17,636 nucleotides of DNA from an uncultured Acetatifactor sp. (GTDB taxonomy: Bacteria; Bacillota; Clostridia; Lachnospirales; Lachnospiraceae), in contig CAKRRU010000047.1 in the NCBI GenBank assembly GCA_934394515.1, positions 1 to 17,636 of the forward strand. Direction: 5' to 3'. Positions 7,595 to 14,877 of the stretch are shown here, one piece after another; the stretch's first letter is position 1; every line of letters starts with the position of its first letter. Below the pieces are notes generated by a model, which was not told the DNA's origin, did no database searches, and was given only the letters and a program-made list of their open reading frames with translations. The position numbers and the translations under genes were made by a program.

Positions 7595-8353
7595 TTACTT
7601 TTCTGCAATCAGATCCTTGATCACTTCCCCTGCCAGGATCAGTCCCGCTACAGACGGAACAAAAGAAATGCTTCCGGGGATAGCTCTTCTGTCGGTACAT
7701 TTATGAGTGGAACCGGGAGGGCATACACAGCCGGTTCTGCAGCTGTTTTCCATGTTTTCCAGAGGCTTTACGGAAGCTTCGGTGGAATATACCACTTTAA
7801 GCTTCTTCACACCGCGCTTTTTCAGCTCTCTGCGCATGACCTTTGCCAAGGGGCACATGGTTGTCTTGTAAATATCCGCTACGTGGAACTGAGTCGGATC
7901 CAGCTTGTTGCCGGCGCCCATGCAGCTGATAACGGGAACGCCCGCAGCCTTCGCCTGCATAATGATCTCCAGCTTCGCCGTCACGGTATCCACCGCATCC
8001 ACGACATAATCATATTGGGTAAAATCGAACTGATCCGCCGTCTCCGGCAGGTAGAAGCACTTGTGCACCGTCACCTTTGCCTCCGGATTGATAGAATGGA
8101 TCCGTTCCTCGCAGACATCCACTTTGTATTTACCGATGGTCTTCCGGGTGGCAATGATCTGCCGGTTGATATTGGTCAGACATACTTTGTCATCGTCCAC
8201 CAGGTCAAAAGCGCCGACACCGCTGCGCGCCAGAGCTTCCACCACATAGCCGCCGACACCGCCGATACCGAATACCGCCACTCTGGCTCCGTACAGGCGC
8301 TGCATTGCCTCCTTGCCGATCAATAATTCAGTTCTGGAAAATTCGTTTAACAT
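7595..8353 (-). CDS. tcdA: tRNA threonylcarbamoyladenosine dehydratase (TcdA/YgdL family)
   Basis: ThiF/MoeB/HesA-type ATP-dependent enzyme of 252 residues, the normal length for TcdA. The family cyclises t6A at position 37 of ANN-decoding tRNAs to ct6A, using ATP and normally helped by a sulfur-relay partner. The nucleotide-binding loop GIGGVGGYVVEALARSG is at 29-45, with DDDKVCLTNINRQ at 53-65. The middle shows DYVVDAVDTVTAK (115-127), and the end carries the Cys-rich stretch CRTGCVCPPGS (205-215) and a closing SFVPSVAGLILAGEVI helix, all typical of the YgdL branch rather than MoeB or ThiF. AAGGA lies about 11 bases before the ATG. It is likely a single gene, unrelated in function to its neighbours. 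Confidence 0.92.
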   Translation of the reverse strand: MLNEFSRTELLIGKEAMQRLYGARVAVFGIGGVGGYVVEALARSGVGAFDLVDDDKVCLTNINRQIIATRKTIGKYKVDVCEERIHSINPEAKVTVHKCFYLPETADQFDFTQYDYVVDAVDTVTAKLEIIMQAKAAGVPVISCMGAGNKLDPTQFHVADIYKTTMCPLAKVMRRELKKRGVKKLKVVYSTEASVKPLENMENSCRTGCVCPPGSTHKCTDRRAIPGSISFVPSVAGLILAGEVIKDLIAEK

Positions 8354-8383
8354 ATGCGTGCAATCCTTTTCTTCTATAATGAT

Positions 8384-8421
8384 AAAAAGAACACACGGAA
8401 TTCTAAGTCTCCCATGTGTCC
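8384..8421 (-). terminator. Rho-independent terminator of the uxaB-uxaA operon
   Basis: On the minus strand GGACACATGG (from 8421 down) pairs over ten positions with CCGTGTGTTC (two G-U pairs), around a 13-base loop. The downstream run TTTTTAT follows at once. It lies about 70 bases after the isomerase-like gene's stop and just before tcdA, so it closes the galacturonate operon. Confidence 0.8.
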
Positions 8422-8429
8422 TCTCGCAA
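8400..8429 (-). promoter_or_regulatory. Candidate tcdA promoter overlapping the terminator
   Basis: On the minus strand TTGCGA (8424-8429), an 18-base spacer and TAGAAT (8400-8405) form a reasonable sigma-A pair upstream of tcdA. It sits inside the terminator hairpin, so the same DNA may serve both roles. Only moderate match to consensus. Confidence 0.35.
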
Positions 8430-8488
8430 TTACTTATATTGTTCCTACTATTTTACTGGGAATACTCTCGTAAGAGTATAACATATCT

Positions 8489-9325
8489 TTACAGATTGTC
8501 ATAGAGTCCCTGAATAAAATTTTTCACCTGCACATTATTTTCCGGCGTGGTGTCTTCCAGTGTCGCATGGATAAAGGGCTTGCGCTCCTTCATGAACTTC
8601 AATACGGAAGTATAATCCATCCGGCCCAGTCCGCAGCCTACGGATCTCAGTTTCCCGTCCTCGGGGATGAAATCCTTCAGGTGTACCATAGCGACATCCT
8701 CACCTAACAGATCGATCGCCTCGTCCACGATTGCCACCTGATCCTTGTAGTTGCAGTAATCCAGCAGATTCACAGGATCCAGGATGATCTGCAGATTGGG
8801 AGATGCGATCTCATCCAGTACGCTTCTGGCTCTCTTCGGATCATACACGATATGCTTCCATACCGGTTCGATGGCCAGTACAACGCCCATCTGTTCTGCG
8901 TATTTTACAACGGGTCGCAGATTGGTGATAAAGGTCTGCAGTGCTTCTTCACTGTGGCACTCGGGTACTGCGGTATAAGTCTCATTGGGGGCACCGGTCT
9001 CGGTTCCCACGACGCCGCAGCCAAGCCATGATGCAAAGCGGATATGTGCCATATAACGATGTGTGATCTTGGCCAGCTGTTCCGGATTCGGATTTGCCAG
9101 GTTCAAATAACATCCCAGTACCGCAACATCCACGTGATTTTTGGCAAATACATTTTTCATGTACATGGCAAGTCCCGGGGTCAATGCTTCATCGGTAGTA
9201 GGGAACTCGGTGATCACCTTACCGGGGGCCAGATGTCCGCAGACAAAGCCAAGCTCATGGACATTTGCAATACGCTCCTCAAAAGGAAGCTTTTTCGTAT
9301 CATGTAAACGGATTCCTAACTGCAT
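8489..9325 (-). CDS. Sugar phosphate isomerase/epimerase-like TIM-barrel protein
   Basis: Cytoplasmic protein of 278 residues in the xylose-isomerase-like TIM-barrel superfamily (PF01261), which includes sugar epimerases, isomerases and inosose dehydratases. Likely divalent-metal ligands appear in the usual order: Glu153 (AIEPVW), Asp183 (ILDPVNLLD), His215 (MVHLKD) and Glu257 (ATLEDT). It starts at the ATG 9323-9325, six bases after GGAG. As last gene of the galacturonate operon, behind a GH28 enzyme, it probably acts on a pectin-derived sugar or sugar acid. The exact reaction cannot be read from sequence. It is not the known UxaC family, so it adds a step or an alternative entry point. Confidence 0.85.
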   Translation of the reverse strand: MQLGIRLHDTKKLPFEERIANVHELGFVCGHLAPGKVITEFPTTDEALTPGLAMYMKNVFAKNHVDVAVLGCYLNLANPNPEQLAKITHRYMAHIRFASWLGCGVVGTETGAPNETYTAVPECHSEEALQTFITNLRPVVKYAEQMGVVLAIEPVWKHIVYDPKRARSVLDEIASPNLQIILDPVNLLDYCNYKDQVAIVDEAIDLLGEDVAMVHLKDFIPEDGKLRSVGCGLGRMDYTSVLKFMKERKPFIHATLEDTTPENNVQVKNFIQGLYDNL

Positions 9326-9342
9326 TTTTTCTCCATTCCGAT

Positions 9343-9360
9343 TACGGCTCTTGAGCCGTA
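9343..9360. repeat. Perfect inverted repeat between GH28 and isomerase-like genes
   Basis: TACGGCTC pairs with GAGCCGTA, a perfect 8-base stem with a two-base TT loop, in the 75-base gap inside the operon. On the minus strand it sits just before the GGAG ribosome site of the isomerase-like gene and has no T-tract. It could protect or process the mRNA rather than end it. Confidence 0.6.
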
Positions 9361-9400
9361 TTCTCTTATGTTTGTCGTACTATAGCGTGCGCTCGTTACA

Positions 9401-10957
9401 TCAGCGCCGGATCAGCTCGTCCACGCCTTCCAGCTCGTAAGCCTCTCCGGTCTGTCCTTCGATCTTTACATTATCTAACGTCAGTTTTGCAACATTTCTT
9501 GCAAACAGACCGCGTCTGCTGCTCTTCTCCACTCCTTCGGACATGGCGGGTACATCGCATTTTGCATCTTCCGCATAGCTGATGGAGATATTCTTCATAT
9601 AGATTTCTTCGATCTTCTGCTCCGGAAGTCCGTCAAAATAAGCTGCTGCCACATGGCAATTGGTGCATTCCATATTTTCGAATACCATCTTCTTCACCTG
9701 AGGGGTTCTGTCATCCACAGGGTACACATCTCTGGACTGGACATACGTTGTCTTGCCGTCGGGATCGCAGAAATAGAAGCAGTTCACCACGAGGGGCGTC
9801 ATGACATGCTCCAGTGTCAGGTTCCGGAAAATGATGTTGCTTAAGATCGCATCCTTGCCTCTGCCTCGACGGGTCTTGATACGCAGTCCTCTGTCGGTAT
9901 GACGGAAAATACAATCTTCCACCGTCAGATTTACCACACCGCCTGCCATCTCACTGCCCAACGTTACCGCACCGTGACCGTTCTCCATCAGGCACTGACG
10001 GATATGGATATTCTCGGAAGGGGTCTTGTGCTTTTTGCCCATGTAGATTTTGCCGCTCTTGACTGCGATACAGTCATCTCCCAGAGAGAAACGCACACCC
10101 AGGATCTCCACATTTTTGCAGGATTCGGGATCCAGTCCGTCGGTATTCGGGGAATCGCTGGGATTCTGTACCGTTACGCCGATGAATTTCAGATCGTTGC
10201 TGAAATACGGATGCAGCGTCCATGACGGGGAATTGCAGAATGTCACGCCCTGCAGGGTCACATTTTTACATCCGCTGATGAAAAACAGTCTGGGACGGAA
10301 TGCAATGTTCATGACCTTGGGATTTTTCCACCAGTTCTCTTTGGAAGCATTGCCGTTGATCTTACCCTGTCCGTAGATCACCACGTCCTCTGCGCCGATA
10401 CCGCAGATAATACCGGAAAACATGGGCAACGGGTTGCCTTCCCATGTACCGAGATTGTACTCGTCGGTCTCATCGTAGCTCTGTAACATACCGGGGAATG
10501 TAGGGAATTTCTCTCTGTCGGTAAAAGCTTTCAGTTCTGCGCCTTCCGCCAGCTCGATGCGGATATGGCTCTTCAAAAACAGGCTGGTGATACGATAAGT
10601 TCCTGCCGGGAAATAGACTCTGCTGCTTGCAGGGCATGCCATAATGGCTGCCTGGATAAAGTGCGTATCATCATGCTCTCCGTCACCCCTGGCGCCGAAT
10701 CTGGTCACATCCAGGGTTACATATTCGTAATCTGTCTTGAAGGAGACTTCTCCCTGTTTTTCTCCGTTTACAAATGCCTCAACCGTGTATTTCCGATCCG
10801 GTTTCAGTCCGTACAGGGAAGTAATGGTCTTGTCCGTGGTCATCACCGTTTCACTGTCAATGCGTAATTCCACGGGCTGTTTTGTAAAATATCTGCCGCC
10901 GTCCGCGATCTCTATGGTCGCGCTGCGGGCAGTATGCATGATATGGTTGATTTCCAT
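9401..10957 (-). CDS. Glycoside hydrolase family 28 (polygalacturonase / exo-galacturonosidase), cytoplasmic
   Basis: Pectin-degrading enzyme of 518 residues that hydrolyses alpha-1,4-galacturonosyl bonds. Residues 1-80 look like a small fibronectin-III-like beta domain (ELRIDS...GLKPDRKYTVEAFVNGE). The right-handed beta-helix then begins at LDVTRFGARGDGEHDDTHFI (82-101). All four GH28 signature motifs are intact: NTDGLD (271-276), GDDCIA (293-298), GHG (327-329) and RIKT (359-362), giving the catalytic Asp residues and His328. There is no signal peptide, so it should act inside the cell on imported oligogalacturonides, releasing galacturonate for UxaC. It lies 24 bases after the small unknown gene in the same operon, with AAGGAA nine bases before the ATG. 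Exo-action is likely but unproven. Confidence 0.93.
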   Translation of the reverse strand: MEINHIMHTARSATIEIADGGRYFTKQPVELRIDSETVMTTDKTITSLYGLKPDRKYTVEAFVNGEKQGEVSFKTDYEYVTLDVTRFGARGDGEHDDTHFIQAAIMACPASSRVYFPAGTYRITSLFLKSHIRIELAEGAELKAFTDREKFPTFPGMLQSYDETDEYNLGTWEGNPLPMFSGIICGIGAEDVVIYGQGKINGNASKENWWKNPKVMNIAFRPRLFFISGCKNVTLQGVTFCNSPSWTLHPYFSNDLKFIGVTVQNPSDSPNTDGLDPESCKNVEILGVRFSLGDDCIAVKSGKIYMGKKHKTPSENIHIRQCLMENGHGAVTLGSEMAGGVVNLTVEDCIFRHTDRGLRIKTRRGRGKDAILSNIIFRNLTLEHVMTPLVVNCFYFCDPDGKTTYVQSRDVYPVDDRTPQVKKMVFENMECTNCHVAAAYFDGLPEQKIEEIYMKNISISYAEDAKCDVPAMSEGVEKSSRRGLFARNVAKLTLDNVKIEGQTGEAYELEGVDELIRR

Positions 10958-10981
10958 GTGTTGTTTCCTTTCATTGCGTCA

Positions 10982-11455
10982 TCAGCACATCTGATATTTT
11001 TCAGTCAACAGTAAATACTCTGCGCATGCTTTTCTCACTGCATCACAGAATATTTCTCTTTCTGTGTCAGTCATAGCGAATTTTTTCGTTTTTGCATCAT
11101 AATACTGTTCCAGCATACGTTTTACCGCCTCACGAAAATCGTCCAGAAGTTCTCTGTAATTTTCATAGATCTCAGGGCTGATCTGCTCTACGGTGTGCAG
11201 CATTGCCGCGGTATAGAAAGCGCCGTTCTCCGGGGTAAACTCTGACTCAGCATGTTTTTTCAGCACACGCATCTGCGCCATGATATCCGGATAGCCCTCT
11301 TTTTTATTCTCTGTGGTCTCAAATGCCGCATATACGGGATAGATTCTGTCCGCAGCCTGATAGATATTCTGCAATCCCATATCCGTCTGCACTTTTTTTA
11401 AGTCAAAGATTCCTTCCGCTGTACGGGGAAGTGCCTTGATTTCCTGTGCTGTCAT
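10982..11455 (-). CDS. Small protein of unknown function in the galacturonate operon (possible reduced GH105-like fold)
   Basis: Predicted soluble, largely alpha-helical protein of 157 residues with no signal peptide or membrane segment. The start is the ATG at 11453-11455, right after AGGAGG; a longer TTG-initiated frame to 11491 is less likely. I do not recognise a definite family. The segment YPVYAAFETTENKKEGYPDIMAQMRVL (39-65), followed by FYTAAMLHTVEQISPE (80-95) and a helix ending EQYYDAKTKKF (116-126), recalls from memory the spacing of helix pairs in unsaturated rhamnogalacturonyl hydrolases (GH105). If so, it is under half the usual length and lacks the parts expected to carry the catalytic Asp. 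It sits between uxaA and the GH28 gene, so a role in pectin or uronate handling is likely. Confidence 0.8.
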   Translation of the reverse strand: MTAQEIKALPRTAEGIFDLKKVQTDMGLQNIYQAADRIYPVYAAFETTENKKEGYPDIMAQMRVLKKHAESEFTPENGAFYTAAMLHTVEQISPEIYENYRELLDDFREAVKRMLEQYYDAKTKKFAMTDTEREIFCDAVRKACAEYLLLTEKYQMC

Positions 11456-11473
11456 ATATCCTCCTATCAAAAG

Positions 11474-11511
11474 CGGCGTCCTCCTGCACAATGTGTAACA
11501 AAAGAACGCCG
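11474..11511 (-). promoter_or_regulatory. Intra-operon hairpin between uxaA and the small gene
   Basis: On the minus strand CGGCGTTCTTTTG pairs with CAGGAGGACGCCG over 13 positions, including G-U pairs, around a 12-base loop. It sits between the uxaA stop and the true ribosome site. One AGGAGG copy is buried in the stem; a second, just downstream, stays free. CTTTTG follows, so partial termination is possible. It may set a lower expression level for the downstream genes than for uxaBA. Confidence 0.6.
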
Positions 11512-11526
11512 TTTCTTACTTATTAC

Positions 11527-13020
11527 TTACAGAGTTACACCCTGTTTGAAAATAGCCATATCATGGAAGCCTGCTGCTTCGCTGCATACCTGCTTGCCGG
11601 AAGCGGTCTCCACTACCAGATCAAACAGTGCCCTGGTCTCTTCTTCCATGGTCTTATCCTCTACCAGTACGCCTGCGTTGAAGTCGATCCAGTTGGACTT
11701 CTTGCCTGCCAGACGGGAGTTGGTAGCGATCTTCATGGTAGGAACCGGGGAAGCAAAAGGTGTTCCGCGTCCTGTGGTAAACAATACGATATGTGCTCCT
11801 GCGGCTGCCAGTGCGGTAGCTGCTACCAGGTCGTTGCCCGGTGCGGACAGCAGGTTCAGTCCCGGAGTCTTCACCGTATCGCCGTACTGCAATACGCCCT
11901 TGACCAGAGCGCTTCCGGACTTCTGGGTACATCCTAAGGACTTGTCCTCCAGAGTGGAGATACCGCCCTTTTTATTACCCGGTGAAGGATTCTCGTAGAT
12001 GGTCTGGTTGTGACTCTTGAAGTAATTCTTGAAGTCATTGATCAGATCTACGGTCTGGTGGAACAGTTCCTCATTTGCACAACGGTTCATCAGGATCGTC
12101 TCTGCACCGAACATCTCGGGAACCTCGGTCAGGATAGTGGTACCACCCTTAGAGATCAGCAGATCGGAAAAACGTCCTACCAGAGGATTGGCGGTAATAC
12201 CGGACAGTCCGTCACTGCCGCCGCACTTCATACCGATCACCAGCTTGCTGACGCTGATGGGCTCTCTCTCGAACTTGGAAGCATAATCGATCAGACCCTT
12301 GATAACCTCTACGGAGTCTGCGATCTCGTCTTCATGTTCCTGACATACCAGGAATTTCACACGGTTCTCATCATAATCACCGATATAAGGCTTTAATACA
12401 TCAATATTGCTGTTCTCACAGCCCAGTCCCAGTACCAGCACACCACCTGCATTGGGATGATTGATCAGGTCTGCCAGAATCTTGCGGGTATGCTCCTGAT
12501 CATCGCCCATCTGGGAGCATCCGTAAGGATGAGGGAATGCAATAACCTCTTCCACGCTGCCCTTGACAAAAGCGTTTGCCTGCTTTGCGATGGCGGTTGC
12601 CACGTTGTTGACACAGCCAACGGTGGGGATGACCCAGATCTCGTTACGAACGCCTACTTTGCCATCCGGACGATTGAAGCCCATGAAAGTCACGTCTTCC
12701 GTCTTCTTCTCCTCTACGGGAGTGGGGTTGTAAGTGTACTCCAGCAGATCCCCCAGAGCTGTCTTTACATTATGGGTATGAATCCAGCTGCCTTCTGTGA
12801 TGTTCTCTTTTGCATTACCGATACGGTAACCGTATTTGATGACTTCGCCGCCTTCGGGAATATCAAAAATCGCCATCTTATGTCCTGCGGGGATCTCCTC
12901 TCTGGCGGTAACGGTCTTAGAACCGTCACCTACAGAGACTGTGATCTGCTCACCGGCAGGAATCGTATTTAATGCTACGACTACATTATCATTGTCATTA
13001 ATTTTTAAGAAATCTTGCAT
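11527..13020 (-). CDS. uxaA: Altronate dehydratase
   Basis: Dehydrates D-altronate to 2-keto-3-deoxy-D-gluconate in the galacturonate pathway; a metal-dependent cytoplasmic enzyme. Its 497 residues match the family length. Residues 1-95 form the SAF domain (NDNVVVALNTIPAGEQI) and the rest the D-galactarate dehydratase/altronate hydrolase domain. Hallmark segments are GVRNEIWVIPTVGCVN (123-138), HPYGCSQMGDD (164-174), LGLGCENSN (197-205) and GMKCGGSDGLSG (263-274); the Cys and His in these are plausible metal ligands. The start codon lies inside the end of uxaB, a 16-base overlap (13005-13020), with GAGG about nine bases upstream, so translation is probably coupled. UxaA rather than galactarate dehydratase is favoured by the uxaB and uxaC neighbours. 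Confidence 0.95.
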   Translation of the reverse strand: MQDFLKINDNDNVVVALNTIPAGEQITVSVGDGSKTVTAREEIPAGHKMAIFDIPEGGEVIKYGYRIGNAKENITEGSWIHTHNVKTALGDLLEYTYNPTPVEEKKTEDVTFMGFNRPDGKVGVRNEIWVIPTVGCVNNVATAIAKQANAFVKGSVEEVIAFPHPYGCSQMGDDQEHTRKILADLINHPNAGGVLVLGLGCENSNIDVLKPYIGDYDENRVKFLVCQEHEDEIADSVEVIKGLIDYASKFEREPISVSKLVIGMKCGGSDGLSGITANPLVGRFSDLLISKGGTTILTEVPEMFGAETILMNRCANEELFHQTVDLINDFKNYFKSHNQTIYENPSPGNKKGGISTLEDKSLGCTQKSGSALVKGVLQYGDTVKTPGLNLLSAPGNDLVAATALAAAGAHIVLFTTGRGTPFASPVPTMKIATNSRLAGKKSNWIDFNAGVLVEDKTMEEETRALFDLVVETASGKQVCSEAAGFHDMAIFKQGVTL

Positions 13021-14465
13021 AATGCTGCCCTCATGCCATTTGCCTTGATATCATCCAGGTATGCTACAACTGCATCGGTAAGTCCGGGAACCTTGTTCAG
13101 ATCCTGGCCGAAGAAGTTCTCGTTGCCTAAGAATGCGGTTACGAATGTCTTAGTATCCTTCTCACAGTTAGCTGCGAAGAACTCCAGAACTGCCTTGTCA
13201 TCCATGATGTTGTATTCCTGACCGTTTCTGTGACCGATCAGGGCCTTATCGCGGATCTCGGTGCCGGTATAGAATGCCATCAGTGCTGCGATGGAGAAGG
13301 TCAGATGAGCGGGAAGCTTACCGGTCTTCTCAACATAACCAAGCAGGCTAGGCATACATCTTGCTCTCCACTTGGATACGGAGTTCAGGGAGATAGCTAA
13401 CAGTGCATGGTCTACATAAGGATTGTCGAAACGGTTTACAACCTCACCTGCGAACTGCTTCAGTTCCTCCTCAGGCAGAGACAGGGTAGGGATCACTTCA
13501 TCATAGATGGTCTTCAGCATGAAGTTGCGGATGTCATCATCATGCATGGATTCTCTTACGATATCGTTGCCGCACAGATAGGAAGCCAGTACGAAAGAGG
13601 TATGTGCACCGTTTAAAATACGAACTTTTCTCTGCTTGTAAGGCTTCTGGTTATCAGTGAAGATCACGGGAAGTCCTGCATCGGGAAGAGGGAACTCCTT
13701 GCTGATATCTTTTGCGGACTCGATGACCCACAGAGCGAACGGCTCACCGGTTACCATGATGTGATCTTCGTAACCAAGCTTCTCCCACTCTTCCTGCTCG
13801 GTAGCACGGGGATAACCTGTGATGATACGGTCAACCAGAGTAGAGGTGAATACGCAGGCCTCATCCACCCATTTCTTGAATTCGTCGCCCAGACCCCACA
13901 GTTCGATCAGCTGCATTACGCACTTCTTTAACATAATACCGTTGTCATCGATCAGCTCTACGGGAAGCATTACCAGACCCTTGCTCATATCTCCCTTGAA
14001 GGTCTCAAATCTGTGATATAAGAACTTGGTCAGCTTGCCGGGGAAAGTCTTGGGCGGATTCAGTTCGAACTTATCGGTATCATCATATACGATACCTGCC
14101 TCGGTGGTATTGGATACAACGTAACGTAAAGTATCGATCTCGGCAAGTCCCATGTACTTGTCATACTCAGTATAAGTATCAACAGCGTCTGCAACGCTGG
14201 TTACGATTCTATTGATGATCTTGGCTTCACCGTTTACATTACCGCGAAGAGATACCGTGTACTGGCAGTCCTGCTTGTGGAACATCTCCAGATTACCGAA
14301 CTCGATGGGCTTGATCAGAACGATGTCTCCGTCGAACTTGCCCTGCTCGTTAGCGATGTCGATCATGTAATCTACGAATCCACGTAAGAAATTACCCTCA
14401 CCGAACTGTACCACTTTGATAGGTCTTTCCTTTTTACCGGTCTTTGCCTTGTTTAAGATATCCAT
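13005..14465 (-). CDS. uxaB: Tagaturonate reductase (altronate oxidoreductase)
   Basis: NAD-dependent member of the mannitol dehydrogenase family that reduces D-tagaturonate to D-altronate. Start chosen at the ATG 14463-14465, with GGAGG seven bases upstream, giving 486 residues, the usual length. A longer GTG-started frame (to 14531), preceded by GGGGA, is less likely. The N-terminal dinucleotide-binding segment KVVQFGEGNFLRGFVDY is at about 17-33. The catalytic-domain motif KVRILNGAHTSFVLAS is at about 280-295, with the Lys, Asn and His expected of this family. First gene of a five-gene operon; its last bases overlap the uxaA start. Controlled by the promoter and palindrome at 14610-14661. 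Confidence 0.95.
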   Translation of the reverse strand: MDILNKAKTGKKERPIKVVQFGEGNFLRGFVDYMIDIANEQGKFDGDIVLIKPIEFGNLEMFHKQDCQYTVSLRGNVNGEAKIINRIVTSVADAVDTYTEYDKYMGLAEIDTLRYVVSNTTEAGIVYDDTDKFELNPPKTFPGKLTKFLYHRFETFKGDMSKGLVMLPVELIDDNGIMLKKCVMQLIELWGLGDEFKKWVDEACVFTSTLVDRIITGYPRATEQEEWEKLGYEDHIMVTGEPFALWVIESAKDISKEFPLPDAGLPVIFTDNQKPYKQRKVRILNGAHTSFVLASYLCGNDIVRESMHDDDIRNFMLKTIYDEVIPTLSLPEEELKQFAGEVVNRFDNPYVDHALLAISLNSVSKWRARCMPSLLGYVEKTGKLPAHLTFSIAALMAFYTGTEIRDKALIGHRNGQEYNIMDDKAVLEFFAANCEKDTKTFVTAFLGNENFFGQDLNKVPGLTDAVVAYLDDIKANGMRAALCKIS

Positions 14466-14626
14466 TTTGTCCTCCATTCTACGCTCAGCGTATCCTATCT
14501 GCACCGTCTTACGGCACTCTATTACCTGCACTTACTTTCCCCGGCACGCCTTACGAACGAATCTGTTACACCGCCCGGGGCATTGTCTTTGGTCTGAATT
14601 GTAGGAAGTTTATGTAAGTACTTTCA
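14466..14626 (-). promoter_or_regulatory. Long 5' leader of uxaB
   Basis: From the predicted start near 14626 the leader is about 160 bases. It contains three possible hairpins: CCCCGG (14539-14544) with CCGGGG (14575-14580), CCGT-CTT-ACGG (14504-14514) and TACGC-TCA-GCGTA (14480-14492). I see no known riboswitch motif and no clear leader peptide. The 412-base gap between uxaB and lacI is otherwise filled by the two promoters and their palindromes. Confidence 0.4.
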
Positions 14627-14629
14627 TAA
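14610..14629. promoter_or_regulatory. Candidate LacI-family operator at the uxaB transcription start
   Basis: A 20-base near-perfect palindrome with half-sites TTATGTAAGT and ACTTTCATAA; nine of ten positions match. It lies just downstream of the uxaB -10, covering the expected transcription start, an ideal place for repression. A related copy lies at the lacI promoter (14807-14822). Confidence 0.7.
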
Positions 14630-14632
14630 TTC

Positions 14633-14661
14633 ATTTTACTTCAAAAAAATGGTTTCGTCAA
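14633..14661 (-). promoter_or_regulatory. Sigma-A promoter of the uxaB operon
   Basis: On the minus strand TTGACG (14656-14661) and TAAAAT (14633-14638) are separated by exactly 17 bases, each five of six to consensus. It drives uxaB, uxaA, the small gene, GH28 and the isomerase-like gene. Confidence 0.85.
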
Positions 14662-14761
14662 TCACCAAAAGCAGAAAGTTTTGTTTTCGTGAAACTGCCT
14701 GTTTTATCAGCAATATTTCGCTTTGATAAATTTTTGGCATATAAGAACTTGAAAAAGCATC

Positions 14762-14790
14762 TTGAAAAAAGAGAAGTCTTTCGTTATAAT
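14762..14790 (+). promoter_or_regulatory. Sigma-A promoter of the LacI-family regulator
   Basis: TTGAAA (14762-14767), 17 bases, TATAAT (14785-14790), with a perfect -10. The start is expected near 14797, giving a leader of about 80 bases. It is divergent from the uxaB promoter, about 100 bases away. Confidence 0.85.
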
Positions 14791-14806
14791 TCAGATATAG
14801 CTTTTT

Positions 14807-14822
14807 ATGTAACTACTTACAT
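14807..14822. promoter_or_regulatory. Candidate operator at the regulator's own promoter
   Basis: ATGTAACT-ACTTACAT is a palindrome with one mismatched pair and shares the core of the site at 14610-14629. It lies about 10-25 bases after the expected lacI start, which suggests autoregulation. Confidence 0.65.
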
Positions 14823-14877
14823 TTTTCTTACATATCTTTTTACACACTGTTACATGGAAGCAGAGAGGAAGCCACAG

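Noticed and set aside
7703..8326. 207-codon plus-strand open frame opposite tcdA
   Set aside because: It lies fully within tcdA, has a His/Ile-rich antisense composition and matches no family; tcdA has clear motifs.
12457..12972. 171-codon plus-strand open frame opposite uxaA
   Set aside because: It is an antisense shadow of a well-recognised enzyme gene.
14689..14877. Longer LacI-family protein starting at 14689
   Set aside because: That frame crosses the promoter and operator, and the helix-turn-helix begins right at the ATG 14878 with a ribosome site before it.
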